Assembly: GCF_002443255.2 (NCBI RefSeq)
Contig: NW_019211460.1
Coordinates: 37,767,498 to 37,831,497, forward strand
Reading direction: 5' to 3'
DNA from: Varroa destructor
Taxonomy: Eukaryota > Arthropoda > Arachnida > Mesostigmata > Varroidae
DNA: 64,000 nucleotides
The notes under the pieces are model-generated. The model ran no database searches and was not told where the DNA came from. It was given only the letters and a program-made list of their open reading frames with translations. Positions 49,401 through 62,985 of the stretch are shown here, piece after piece. Within the stretch, counting starts at the first letter, position 1; every line of letters starts with the position of its first letter. A program made the position numbers and the translations under genes.

Positions 49401-52400
49401 TACTGAGTTTTGAGTGATGACTCAACAAAGTTTCAAAATAAAACATACATATCTAGAACAAAAGATACTGTAAAGGCCAAGGTCTTCAAATAAAAGTGAG
49501 TAGGTCCTATAAACGACAATAAATAATGCAACAGTTAAATTTTGACCACACGTGAGACTTCAAAATTGTCGAATAGTAAGGTCAAAAACAAGTACTTCTT
49601 TTTTTGTACCTACGCAGTTATTTACCATAAAGCAGATATAAGTGGCAACATTTAGCATGCAGCAACTGAGAATCGTATTGTTTCATACTCTATCTTATTA
49701 CTTTTAGGGTCTAGCAAGCACTTTATTAAATCTGAATATAGATCAACGTGTTGATTGATGAAAGCCAATAAATAACGATAAATTGTCCTGCCGAATTTTA
49801 GGCAATGTCCGACATTTGCTTAGGTGACGCAATTGCAGTCTCAGAAACTTTGAGCTTAAGCATCTATGGCTTAAATCCCGAAGATCATGTGTACGTCTAT
49901 CCCCTATATATTAGTGCCTTGTAGAGTTGTCAAATCTATTGTTATTTTTGTATCCAAAATGGAAAACTGTGCATATTTGTGTTACTAAAATGATCCATAT
50001 AAAAGTAGTATCTTTAAGCTGATATCGTCATGAGCTGGCAGAGGTTCATCTCGAGACTGACTGCGCTTGAGATCCGTTGAACAGCGGCTTTGGAACAGAC
50101 ACCTTCATTCCAATACAGGATTGTGTTCATTTGGACGAATTGACCTTTTTTCGTTATTTGTTCGGCATCCGTTTGGCAATTTTAAAAGCTTTATATTAGA
50201 ATAGTGTTTGTCTTTTCAACATCTACAAAATCAGCACAATATGAGAAAAATTAGACATCCGACTACACCTTTGTCATTTATCGGTAGAATAATGATTTTT
50301 GCGAAAATAGTATGGCAGTGTACAAGTTGGGAAACTGTAAGAAGAAAACGTAATGACACACCCAGATTACCGCAAAAGGGTTTCAATGGGAGGTCGGGGC
50401 TAGTAGCTGCTGAGTCAAAGAAGTACCAACGATTTTTAGCAACTGCGCACACCTTAACTGTTCAAATCCCAGTTTTTCTCTTCGAATCAATCCTTTCCGG
50501 ATTCAGTGCACGTGTGTACCTCTCTTCAATGCTCGATACCGTTTCCATTCTCAGTCGCGGAAATAAACCTCAATTCAGTTTTCCTTATGCTTTCGGTTGA
50601 GATTAATCTTTTGGCTTTTTCCGTTTCTAGCACAGTGTACCCTGGCGCTCTGTTTTCATTTTCTATAGAAATGAAACACGGTTAAAGTTACTGACTTCAC
50701 GGCTCTCACAAAATCCAACGTACATGTTTCATTGGCTAGTTTGAACTTGAGATCAGTTAATCTCTCGAGAACCAGAGCATATGCAATGTAATAATGGGCT
50801 AATTACACTGAAAGGGCGGAACAATTAGGACAGAAAACGTAAATGTCTATAGGAAAATTTTAGTATGATAACGGCACCATTATAGCGGGGTTATTGTAAT
50901 GCTGCATAGATAAGGCTAGGAGACAGAATAGATTCACGAAATCAAGGAAATAGAATTATCATAATCTGCACGGTTGAGGCTTCGTTGAGTATGCCTATGT
51001 GAAAATTTAGAAAAAAAAAATGGTTACAATTGGAAATGTATGGCAACGTATGTATGGGGATTATTACAAAAACGTTTCGACAGGAGAACGTTATTTATCA
51101 GCGAAGTAACGGGATGATGGCGACCGTGCGGTAGCGGTTTTGTGTTTGAGTGAAGGTTTGGATTTTGTAAAGCCTCGAAGATGGACTAGTGTCACGTGCG
51201 AAACCAGAGATTAATAGCTGAAATGAAAACTGTTTCTATTGGCAATTCTGAGGCCTACCTCAGGTATTTCCTTAAAAAACAGGATACATACAGCATGGTG
51301 AAGGATCAGTTGCAATAGAACAGTCGTAACAACGAGTGGACTAACTGCGACAAAGTCATACAAACATAAAAAAAACAAAGAGATTCGAACAAAATAAGCT
51401 TCGTAGAGTAAAAGAAGTAGTTCAGTAGGGTAGGGAAACACTACAACAGGATAATAAAGTAAGAACTCTATAATAACGGGCATATGAGGATAATTGAATA
51501 GATTTACGGAATCTGGGAAATATTATATAATTGCCATTAGCAAAGTGCGCAGCAAAATAACTGAATTAGCGCGATAATTTTAGGCGACTTCCAATCAAAT
51601 AGTTATGTAGATAAACATCTCCAATTGAGCTCGATAGTCTGTTAGAACCGAACAAAAGGCTAATGGCGCCAAAATGATAAGACTACAAACAGTGGCTAAA
51701 GATTTGACTAAATAGGCGAAAAAACTTAGTGTAATTAGATAGCGATAAAATAATGTTAGACTGAATGTAATACTAATCAGACTGGTTAATAATACAACAC
51801 ACTGATCAAATAACTGCAGCGAAACAACAGATTAGTTAGGGGGTTTCAAGGAGGTATGGATCAGGGTAAATGCAATGAATAACTCTTCGTCGTATCCGAG
51901 TTGTGGTTTAAGTTAGTTTGGAGGTGACCTTAACTAATAAAATGAGTTAAATAAACGGGAAAACGGGACCGGGGAGAAGGCTGCGCGTCCGTATAGTTAT
52001 TGTTAACGAAAAGCTAAAACACTTCCAGCTGTAGAGCGATATTATTAGCCGTTCGTGTCGAACGACGAATCGTACAATCTATCTGAATAAATGCTTTGAG
52101 TTTTTACGTTCAGTTCTGCCGTGGAACTTACTTTTGTAGCCTGCTTATTTACATTTATCCAAATTTATTCTGTCTATCATGCGTAGAAGCAAGCTAAAGA
52201 CCTCAGTAGTAACATTTAACCACATATAAATTCAACTTCTAAAAGCTCATTCGAGCAAAAGTTAAATTTCTAAAACGAGGACAATGCCATAGAAGAGTAA
52301 CCGAATATTTGGTTCGTGTCGCAGTAAAAGTTAGGATTGTGCTTCAAAATTCAAGAATGATTTGCCTTGGCAGGTATTTACAACCAGGCTAGTGTAATCC

Positions 52401-55400
52401 TATAGGTATGAAGGGCTCGCTCCTGCTGTTGGAACGGAGCCCAGTATGGATGCTGTTTCTATTGTAAGAGCGTCTTTAATCTTTTTGCCGAATAGATCCT
52501 TTATTTTCGACGGGTGAATTCTTATCTTCATAAGCTTTTGTCAATTAGATAGTGAACAATTGATTTTTCGACTGGTCAGCAGCAAATTTAGCTCGAAGGC
52601 ATAAGTAGTACTAGCGTGATAAGAAATATCACTCTTAGGTCCTATCTTTATGCTTTCCGTTCGCTTTGATATACGGCATTGTATTGTCACAAGCGTGAAA
52701 CCGAAGTTGAGTAATATTCGAGGTAAATCTGAACAGTTTACGATAATACTTAGCAACCGAATTTTCTCGATTTGAGATAATTGCTTTCGTATAGAAGGAT
52801 GAATGCGAGCTTAGACTCTATGATCGATTTCTGATGATTATGTGTGCTTTTTATAACTAGATATGGACCATGCTATCTTCCATGTATATTATTATTATTA
52901 TTTCTTTATGAAAATACCTCTTATATCCACTTACGTCAGGGAAAGAGTCTCAGTGATTTTTTCTCTTGACAATCACTGTTCGAGGTTAAAAGACATCGCT
53001 GCGTTAGTATTTTCGTTTATCGAAGTTACTACTTTTAGCTGATTATGTACGCTAAGCCCTTTATATATAACATATATGTATTTAGCGGGAATCAGTGATA
53101 TTTACTTGAAGACTTCGATCCTCTCCCATCCGTTGAGGTTACCGATCTCATTCGTCGTGCTTGAAAGCTCGTTGTGTCGAACTTCTTTGCTGCTTGTTGT
53201 ACAGCTCGTCTTGCCTATCGTCTCCGTTTATGCGTCCTATCCTCTGTGTCGTATTAGATTTGGCCAATAGCTAGAACAGTAGCGATCTGGCTATATGGAT
53301 ACATCCGTTTGCCCCGCTCTGCAGGCGTTGGCTTGTTCGTCTTTTCCATCCTCTCTTTTACTGACTATTTCTAGTCTGCTTCTTTTCTACGGCACGACAC
53401 AGACCCCCAGACGGAGCGAAGCATTGGTCGTCGGCTGCGGCCGGGAGCTGCCGCCGCAGGACAGGCCTTTCTTGAAAAAACTTCCAACAACAGTTTCTTG
53501 GTAGCACCCTCAGCGGTATAAGCTGACGAAGCGCGTAGCGACTCGTCGACCGAAAAGAATTGAACAAGGGCAAAGAAATCAAAATGGAAGGGCAACGTCG
53601 GGGGTTTGGAGGAAGTAGCACCGATCTCGAACCGCAAGAGCCTGCTTGGGCTTTCGATAGCTTCTTTGGCTCTTTGCCAATACCCGCCGTTCGACTTCTC
53701 CGCATTCTCCTCCACTTCTGCAGAGGTTCGATAGGCAAAAGACATACACACGAACGAACATTCGCTGCGGCCCAGACTTCCTCTTCGAGAGAAACTTTGA
53801 CTGACTTTCGAACTCTTGAGTGGTGGCAGCGGGGTTATATCGCTATCGAGGCGCAAGAGAAAGACAGATACGAAGTAAAAGCAGGAAAACTAGTACCGAG
53901 GACGAAACAAGTCGCAGAGAATAGAGAGTCAGAGGAACAGATAAACCAAAGCAAAGGGGGCCGGCGGGGGCAGCAGGGTTCAGAAAGAAAAGATTGACAG
54001 AACTGGGAAAATTGAGGCCATCTTCGTTTTGAGTTGACGCGGCAGGCTGTAAACCCTTTTTGCTAGGCTTCTAAATACAAAGCCGTCATCTGAGCCCGCA
54101 AAGAATTTGCCAGGAGACCCGGCAAGAGATACAACGGTGACAAAGGATGAGCTGCGTAGTAAAGGAATAGCGAGTAATTTATTTGGGAATCTTTTTTTCG
54201 GTCTTTGTCTCCTTTTGCATCTGTCGAGCATCCCAAATGTTGTTGCTCTGGGTCAATCATCACTTGCACATTCGCCCACCAATAAAGCACTCACGCCAAC
54301 GTACGCATTTATTACGCAGACTTTCTTCTTTGTTTTCCGCTCACCGACTCCATGCCGCTACGCATCTGTTGCTCACAAAACCGTGCAATTGTTTCCCGCC
54401 ACCGCGTTTTACTTTGCTCCTCAGAATTTTCTTCGTTTTCGACTCGGCTCGTGTCTACACCAGGTAGCCCTGGTGCATGCATTATAGCCAGCGCATGGAT
54501 TTCATATATATGTTTCCATGTGTCTATCGTGTACTCGCATGTCTATTTATATGCACCTGTGTATATTGCTTGATTTCATCTATGCAGAGAAGCGAAAAAA
54601 GGCTTCATGGTCAGTTGGAACTAGACAAAGCAGAGGGTGTCCGCTATGCGTTTTTCTGCTCAACAGGACGAGTGTCGCCGCTAAGTCATACATTTATCCG
54701 TTGCTGTTTGCATCCAAAAAATATCTGGCTTTACATATGTTTGAGCTGGCTTAAATTTCCTCTCAATTCGAAAGGCTGAAAGCAAACACAGAAATAAAAA
54801 TAAACTCATGCGATTCGTGCGGGGGACAGTAAGTAGATGCGAAGGCAATCCCTCAGTTTTTTCTCCCGATAAACGAAGAGATGCGCGCCGAGCAAGTGAC
54901 TTCGACACTGGATTGGCTGAAGAACAACTGGAGTGAACGTTGTGACTCAGCTAAAAGAACGACCACGTAACTTCGCTGCCATCGCTATACCTATTGAGAG
55001 AAAACGGGTATGCAAATTTCATTCAAAAATATGCTTCAAGCAGACGCGGCAGTAACTGAGGCAATGGTGGTAGAAGCAAGAGGGAGGATGAAAAACACTT
55101 GACGGGTGTATATGTACATGTATATGTCGAGAATTCGTATATTCGACCAGAGGTTAGGATAGGAGATTACAAGTATTCGACTAATAAAATCTGATCGACA
55201 TTCGGATGTTAAAAGTAGATTAAGTTGGATCAGTTGCCCACGGCCTGCACTTGCCCGAATTGGAGATCATGATTTAAATGAAGATCATAGTTCTTACGGT
55301 AGCATGCTTAGTCATGGTCAGGTTAATTAGGCTTGAGCTTCGGCTAGCGCCAGTGATCTATCAACCCGCCAAATGTACGGGGCCTTAGTTGGTGATGCAA

Positions 55401-58400
55401 GGCGTAGCGGCACTGAGCCATAACGTTACGTTACTGATGTATAAGCTCAAATGCATGGAAGTGTCTATCAAATTGGCTGTCATATCGAACAATTAAACGT
55501 AATATAGTATAGCATACTCTATTCGGCCTGCAGTTTTAAAACTCTAGTAGAAGTCAACAACCCTATTTTTGGGTCGTAATGATTGCAGTCCTGTAATAGT
55601 TAATGGGTGACTCAGGCTTTGACTATCGCACTTAAAAATACCTCACTGAAATATTTGTGGGTTGTTTTTGTAAAGACATTTTGTCTATCTGGGCAGTATT
55701 GTCGCATAATGCTGATCACAGATTCTAATAGGTACTCTTTAGCAGAGTCACGTTTTATCCAGGAACTGTCTCCTATTACGAAGTAGTCCTATTACTAAAA
55801 AAGTGCTCATGACAGGTTATTCGATACATGGACTAAAAAAAACAGGTACATCCATTAGCAGCGTGTATTATTAATTGATACCAAAGTCGTTTAAAGGTAA
55901 AAAAATATTAGTTTCATTGTCTTACCTATGGATGTACGTTTCTCTTTCTCATGTTATCAAACGAGCAGTTATAGTTTGTATAAAAGTTATTTGACAGAAG
56001 CGGCCTGCAAATTCAGCGGGAAGCAATCTTAGAGACCAATCGTGGCAAGGCGTTTGGCACTGGCGCGTCGAGGAGGGTTTTTAATATCAAGTATTGGATC
56101 CCATTGCAAATAATTTAAATGTCTTTTTTAATAGTTTCTAGCTAATTGCAACAAAGGCAGTTACGTATGTATCGAATCGCACAAGTAAACCGATGATTGA
56201 TCGTTTGAAAAAGTCGTGGGTTTAGAATTGCCGCTAAATAATAAATCTGTTTCTGGAATGTTGATTTAAAAAAAAATCAACATTCCAGAAATAGATTTAT
56301 TCAAACTCGAAGAAAGCACCACGAACGGCGCCCTAAAATTTGCCAATTTTCGTAAAAAATAGCCCACTAAATTTTTTCTATAGTTGACTACTTTAATTAG
56401 TAGTAAAAGACATAGTGCGCTTGCAGGAATCCTGCTATAAAAATTAAAAATCACGGGTCTGTGCTTTTTTGTTTTGAATTAAAGGGTGAATGCAAGTGGA
56501 GAGGTTTGTATACTGAAACTGATATCTAATTTTGAAAGAAAAAATGCGGTGACAATTTTAGGAAGTTTATACTTGAATTTAAATGGCATGTTTATCTTCT
56601 TGATTAACATAGTGCATTGTAAGCATATTGTAGCCTGAGGTAAATTTTTCTGAGTTAGTTCTACTTTCTGTCGAAAAGTTTGACAAAAGTGAGTCCTATA
56701 ATCAGATGGTGAGGCCTCTCAATTTAGTTCTTATGGAGCGAAAATAATAGCACTTGAGGGTACTGCTTCACCATGTTTGTTATTGCTTAATTAACTAAAA
56801 CAGTTAGTTCGATCGTAGTGTGTATGTTTATGTGGTGTGAGCGCGTATATATGACTAATCGGGCCGCATTAAAATCATGGAGTCTCTTGTTTGCTTAATA
56901 TATATAAAGGACAGATTGGCCGAAGACAGTCTTGGTTTACTTTCACGGACGTCGCTGGCTGCTTGCTTTACAAGGAGGTGTTTTTCTAACCCCGAAATAG
57001 CCAGGCTGTAACGGAAAGGTGGTACGTAGGCGACTTTTGCCCGTGTATAGGAGCTGGGAAAGAGCATTAGCGTCTAGAGCTTGGCCTGTCGCCTGAGGCG
57101 TCAAATATAGTGGCCGCAGTGGCGGCGACATATGGGCGGATGTTTTTCCGACGTATAATGTCACACGTATTTTTCTGCCCCACTTAGATAATAACTCGGC
57201 TGTAGCAACGGCCAAATTAGGACTGCTTTTGTAGAATAGACCAATGCTATATGCTCTAACGGTTAAGCTGTGCATAAGAGGATGGCTCAGCAGAATAGAT
57301 TCCAACATCAATCACCGAAGTCGCTTTTTATAGAGTTATAGCTGTTTACGTCACTTCCATAAGTTGGCATCAGGTAATTTAGTTTTTTTTTTTGAGTAGC
57401 TAGTAATAATAATACCAGTATGGCAAACCAGTAGATTGCTTGCTTAAGTAAGCTGATAGGCTAGGCCTATAACATTCGTGTAAGCAATTATATTTAAACT
57501 TTTTTTTTTTTTAGCCAACTCTTGACAATCTCTTCATATAGGAAATTCAGCATTGTTTTCGAGAGTTATCGATTTGTCGTTACAAACATGATTCTCAATA
57601 GCATTGTATTCAATTGTGCGAGTCACAGCCTATTAACTGAATGCTTCTGGAACTGGTTCGGCTAATTTAGTGGGTCTGTGCCTTTTCAGCTAACAAAAAT
57701 TTTCGACTACAGCTAGAAAAAACCTTAACGGGTCCATCACTGGCCGTTCGACATCTCTTGTTTGGGTCCATTATTGTTCAGGATATCCATTCTCAACCCA
57801 GTTAATGTCATTCTTGACAGGATCCACACCGATGACCAGATAATATATATCGCCCAAGGCAATCCTTTTAAATTTCTCGTGCTTCAAATACGCAGCTCTA
57901 GCACTGCAGATCGCTGGAGTCAGGATGATACGCTGGGTTTCGGCCTTAGAAGTCACGCTGGTATATCCGCTGGGTATGCTTGCTATCATTAATACCGTAT
58001 ATCGTATGAGAAACAACAAAAGGAATAATGTAAGAAGGCTATATATTCGTACTGAACACCTTACTACTCTTCACAGATTTCGCAGTCTTGGTGACTGTGT
58101 CTCTTTTTTTTTTTACTTCGATCTCTGTAGGTATGCAGCTGTGCAGTTAGTAGGCATGATCCGCAATGCTATAGTATATCCTATCGTTTGAAAGCGTGTT
58201 ATCTTAATTTTTACATAAGCTCATATACTGTAATCCTAAGCTGTTTTGCCGTAACGATTAAAGGTCCCATGACACTGAGGGGTCCTTGTCAAAAAAGAAT
58301 TACACATGTCTGAGCGACATGACGCTTCTCCTTCATGATATCGATAAAGATTGCGCGGTCTTGTTAAAGCCAAAGCCGTATCCAAATTCAGACCCAACAA

Positions 58401-60575
58401 CCTACGTGGTGCTAAGCCCACTTGATTGCCTTGGGTTGTTTATGCTAAGCAGAGCAATATGCTGCTTCCGCGTCGACCACACCATCTACGAACACTGAAA
58501 ATAGTAGCGTGTACATGATATAAATCCCATGAATAAGAGTGTCATGTATTGCAGGGAATTAGAGTAGTCATGGATCTATTCGTGTTATTTTGTCTGTGAT
58601 AGATCCGTCATGCATCATTAACTGCGGGTTTTGTTCGTCGCCTAACAGACACTTCTAAGATTTAGCTCGGTTCTATACATCCATGCGTTTACCGGAAGCA
58701 GACTAACACGGGCGTCACACGTTATCTAGCGAATTGGTTATAATTGTCCCGAGTCGATACGGAAGTCCACATAACGCCCTATACTATTGTTGGAACAACA
58801 CATTTTGTATTCAACACACAGAAATGACCAGTATATAGAAACACGCAAGCAAGCCTAGTAGATACATGGAGCGGTTGGTCTCTGAGCCGAGACACTTTTT
58901 GCTTAGTAGACAACGGCTGACACTTACGTATAGTACTCGTGTGTACATATCGTATGCACAATGGCTGTCAGACCCCTATACAAATTCTTATGGGTCTTTG
59001 TCCGGCACTTCACTCAGCTCACTACAAGCACCGATGAATGGTACATATGTCTGTAGATAAAAAAATTAAAGCCAGCTGTAATGAACAGAAAATTCACTAA
59101 CACTGCCATCTAATGACTAGGTCGGCAAATAATAGCTAACTTTTGTCAAATTTATCGTACGCGTGGCTATTCATGACCAAAGGAGGACGTCCGATGACAA
59201 CTAAATACAACGATGCACACAATTATGTATAGCTAGCGTATTCTCAATTGTGCTTTTTCAAAGTGGCCGACCAGTGGACTGCACACAATTCCAAGTCGTA
59301 TATCATCACTCACCAATAGCAAATTTATAACAGCTTTAACCCAATCTTCATGGGTTTTCTCGGCTATTCATTTGTAACTATCACATTTAGTTTTTTACGA
59401 GGCGGAAATAATGCACGCGAGAGGCCTCAGACTCTTATCTTCAAGTGTTTAGCATGAGTGTATATAACATTGTCGTCTCAGTAGGTAAGCGTCCTTCTGC
59501 TATCGTTAACAATAGCTTCCCTTAGCCCACTTGCTCCTTCTGTATTGATCTGCTGGCTCGGCAGGATTGTTCCCCATTGCTAGTTAGGCTACGCTGTACG
59601 AATAAAAATGGGATAAAAAACACCAACCTCGAGTCGGCTTAAGTCGGTTTCCACAAGGTTAGCTTCCAGCAGCTTTCCGTTCAAAACTAAGCCGACAGTG
59701 TGACGAAGGCTCATGCAACTCTCGACCTTGACTTCGGTCCCTCTATTTATCCTCCATTTTTTTTTCTTTCTGCCGGAAATTATTTTCGGACCGACGCTTT
59801 GGCTTGGGCCGTGTGTCTCTGCGTGTATATATGCATGTGTATGCGTTTGTGTGTGTGTCATTACAGAAGCAACGGCTGGATGAGAGACCTTCCAATTGTT
59901 TGTTTTGCTATTTTTGTCTTGGCGACTCAGCTTAAATTTACCCAACATCCCTACTTACTGCTTGGATCACTTCCGGCCAGTGTGATGACGAGCCATTCTG
60001 GTTTGTTATTAGCAATTAGACCCCCATCGTTCATTGTAGTGTAAAATGACCTAAGTTTTTGTTTTGTATGTGTCATATCTTGGCCCAGTAAATATTCTCA
60101 TGAGGTCAAAGAAAAACACCACGCTTCCCCTAACAGAATATACATCGTTTGTATTTTTATAACCTATACTGAGTATTATCCCTGGTGTGATAGCCCGAGA
60201 ATTTTTTTTATTAATTAGGTTAAATTGAGCAGATTCTCTATGTATAACTTATAAAACAAATGCAGAGCGAACACTTCTATGCATGAACAGCGAGCGGGTA
60301 GATGCGAAGGAAGGTATCATTGATATTACTAAGCGGGTTATTCCTCAGTTGATCACGAAGGCATCATTTCAGACTCGACATCATTATGGACTGTGGTCGG
60401 TATGCGAATTTCTGGGCGATTCCATCACCGTGGTGGCGTTTGGCCGTTGCACTGGCGGGAACGTCTTGCGCGTTAGCATTATTGGTCTTCTTTATCATTG
60501 TGTTATGCTGCGCTGTCGAAAACTCTGTTAGTCGGATCAGCGCAAGGCTCGTGGGCGCTTCGCAAGTTTTTGGGG
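46470..60575 (+). CDS. LHFPL1/6-like tetraspan membrane protein, 3' end outside window
   Basis: Exon 1 (46470-46690) begins at ATG 46470 and encodes the first membrane helix. TKIGVLWCFVSAANALLSCC is followed by FYSPYWIRGE and LIRRCNYPV, matching the family pattern GVLWxxxS...PYWxxG...FRRCxYPV. Exon 2 (60373-60575) supplies MDCGRYANFWAIPSPWWRLA, then a second helix (CALALLVFFIIVLCCAVEN) and ARLVGASQVFG, matching VEECGRYASFxAIPSxxW of LHFPL1 and LHFPL6. The donor AG|GTAAGT and acceptor TTTCAG|A join in phase 2 to give an arginine codon. Exon 2 ends G|GTAAGT in phase 1. The last helices (family pattern GCALYPLGW...LGxCxxGWAYY) were not found before 64000. LHFPL proteins are four-helix proteins of the tetraspan superfamily; LHFPL4 and LHFPL5 are accessory subunits of GABA-A receptors and hair-cell channels. 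The role of this one is unknown. Confidence 0.88.
48200..49130. other. Pyrimidine- and GC-enriched island inside intron
   Basis: Composition changes sharply here and open frames overlap on both strands, with none resembling a known family. This pattern fits a regulatory element or an alternative 5' UTR better than a gene. No function can be assigned. Confidence 0.3.
53200..54500. other. GC-enriched island inside intron with opposing open frames
   Basis: Frames of 145 codons (plus strand, 53560-53997) and 161 codons (minus strand, 53371-53856) overlap. Both are low-complexity and rich in Arg, Ser, Glu and Gln, as expected from purine- and pyrimidine-skewed DNA. ATG context and splice sites do not single out either one. 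An alternative promoter or enhancer of the LHFPL-like gene is possible, as is an unrelated short gene. Confidence 0.3.
56240..56301. repeat. 28 bp inverted repeat with 6 bp loop
   Basis: The left arm (56240-56267, core CTGGAATGTTGATTT) and right arm (56274-56301, core AAATCAACATTCCAG) are reverse complements with one mismatch in 28. The loop is a six-base A run. The RNA would fold into a strong hairpin on either strand. It could be a short MITE, a fold-back insertion or a small-RNA precursor. Confidence 0.9.
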
Positions 60576-62985
60576 GTAAGTTCTCTTCTACCTTATGTAC
60601 TCAAATGAATGCATGTTAGCATTTATAGTTTTTTTTCTCCGACAATTACAGCTATCAAATCTCAGAGCAATGGACACTCCTCGGCTTTCCCTTTCTAACA
60701 GACTAAAAACAATGACTATTATTCTATAAACGTAATAGTTACGCCGAACTAGTTCGCTTGCGGTTAAAATGAAAATTCCAAATAATTGTCATCAATGTGG
60801 GCGGGTCTCCTGCTTAAGCACGTCCGGTTTTTCGGGAGGCTTCCGTGTAACTGTGGATGTTTAATTAAATATCGCTGGCACATACACCTGTGTCACTGAC
60901 TGTATATTGAGATAGGGGTACATTGTCAAGTAAGGCGCAAAATGTGTGCAGGGGTAAGCCTCCGACATCTTCTCAACATGAATGATGATCTCTAAATAGG
61001 TCGTAGCATCAGCTTATCGGTAGCACTTGTTGTAGACCAGAAAATACGCTAACTTTTCGCTTTCATCAACGGGACAACGCGCTTCTGTTACTGGCTTGTC
61101 TAGTCTGTTTCGTGAGAATTAGTCGGACGACGATAATGATGACGCTTTCCATGACCGTTTACTTATGGTATGGTCTATTCCGTTTGGTACCTGTAGTTAT
61201 CAAAGGTCTAGCTATAGGAGCCTATCAGCATTACGGCCATTCCCTTGCTGCAATTTATCGTTATAAGTAGGATTAAACTTACAATGACTGGATTTTTCGG
61301 CAAGTGCTAAATCATAGAGATTTCCGCACATATATTCCTCGTATTTGAATAGATCATATGTGTATACGTATATGTAGATATTGGCCTTTTAGAATATCGC
61401 AGGACAACGGCGAGTGACTTATCTATCCGCTTGAGGGTCGTGCGACCCCGAACGGATTTCTTGAAGCTGGCCATGCAGCGAGCTTTATATAGTTAACGTA
61501 TTGAGCCAAAAAGTTTACTTAATGTCTTTCAGCCCTGAATACCTTTGTGAACTTATCATATCTTCACTTAGCCATTCTAATCCAATCAATCCACCCATGA
61601 ATATATCAAATGATAAACTATCTGCTGTCTTTAGCATTAGTGCCTGTATAAAGCTCCGCTGCTCAAGTCGTGTCTACTGGGATTAAGGTTACGCTATCGC
61701 TGTGACCACTTCGAATTGTGCTAGACCATCGCCAGCTTTCGACTCAGCCACAACCCCACAAAGCAGGACACTTGAGAGTCATTTTTAGTTTTTCCGCTTA
61801 AGCCATTTCAATAAACCTCATGCAACAACGATCACGACACGTTTTATGCTCCGGACTCAGCGGCAACCTTTGGTAGACCTAACATTCTTAGATATGCTAT
61901 TTCAGATGCCAAACTTCAGGACTGATGCGGCAGACCCATTGCAAAGCTGTTCGATGAGACATCCTGGGTCTTACTCGTTGCCCTTAGTGATGTATTTTCT
62001 AGTCAAATTATTATATATACATGATCGTTTGTCATAATAATAATAATAGATCTTTGCTCGTCTTCATCATACGTTTGGTAAGCCTTTTTCACTTGTCGCA
62101 GTGGTACCAGTGCTTTTATAGCACATAGAGTTCGGCGTACTGGTTTAGATTTGACTCCTGGGGACGTGGCGTACTACAGCTTTAAGGGCGTGATTCATTC
62201 TCTCACCGAAGTTCATTGTTCTACCTGAAAGACAATATGTAAAGTGAAATAATGTCTCATAGCAAAGTCCACCACCAGCCCCTTACGGGACCCAACACGA
62301 ATTCTGCAGGTGCGTAGAGGCTTAAAATCAAGCACATATTTATATTTGTGCTTATAGCCTATAAGCAAGCTCAAATACCCTATTTCTCATTCTTTACGCG
62401 ACGTTGGATATTTTACATCGTCTATTGAACTTCGTTAAACAATCAGATGATCAACTCATAAACAAAGATGTGCTCCGAGCAAACGATCGCCAATTCTAGC
62501 TCAAGCACTGAAAAGCGTCGACAAAATGGCTGAATTCAAAATAAATATTTATTTCTTTACCCTGCAATGATTCCAAGACGAATGCTTAATATATAGGAGA
62601 ATTCGTTTTTGATTAAGTCTACTATTGATCGTACAGCTAACTGTAGAGTAGCTTCTAGAAAACGCGTATTCTATCAAAGCCTTTAATATACTTAGGGGCA
62701 AGCAAAATAGTTATCACCTACCTAAATAAACTATATGCCAGCGTTATACTACTACTTGGCTGCATAAAAAATGTTTCAGCTATCTTATGACTGGCACGTT
62801 CCTTTTAGGCCGCTTTTATGAAGTCCGAAAGTATTTCATAGAGTGCACCTCAGAATCATAATTAACGCTAATGCTGTCTGACCACTGCGACTTTCCTACT
62901 CGTTGGTGGCGGCCATCTTTTCAATTAAAACCACGAACACCTTTCGTCGTTCTGGCGCAAAGCTCTAGCAGGATGTGCAGAAGCT
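60576..62985. other. Second intron of the LHFPL-like gene; no exon recognised
   Basis: I searched for an exon with the third and fourth LHFPL helices and found none. A degenerate tRNA-like stretch lies at about 62108-62165 (GCAGTGGTACCAGTGC, then GGTTTAGATTTGACTCC) and may be another SINE remnant. A TAA triplet run lies at about 62036-62048. Confidence 0.4.

Larger units (their letters stand above)
46691..60372 (+). other. 13.7 kb first intron of the LHFPL-like gene
   Basis: There are no supported exons inside. Open frames at 47141-47637, 50208-50600, 51211-51483, 56943-57311 and 57762-58191 show no motif and no consistent splice context. The intron contains two regions of altered composition (about 48.2-49.1 kb and 53.2-54.5 kb) and one strong hairpin near 56.27 kb, described separately. 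Confidence 0.7.

Noticed and set aside
53371..53997. Opposing frames of 145 and 161 codons
   Set aside because: Both are low in complexity and reflect skewed composition. Neither has start, splice or domain support, so I kept only the island.
57762..58191. Candidate LHFPL middle exon with hydrophobic residues
   Set aside because: It lacks the CGRYA and IPS block, and the true exon 2 with matching phase is at 60373-60575.
61846..62037. 63-codon frame after an acceptor-like TTTCAG
   Set aside because: It has no similarity to the LHFPL C-terminus and the phase is not compelling.
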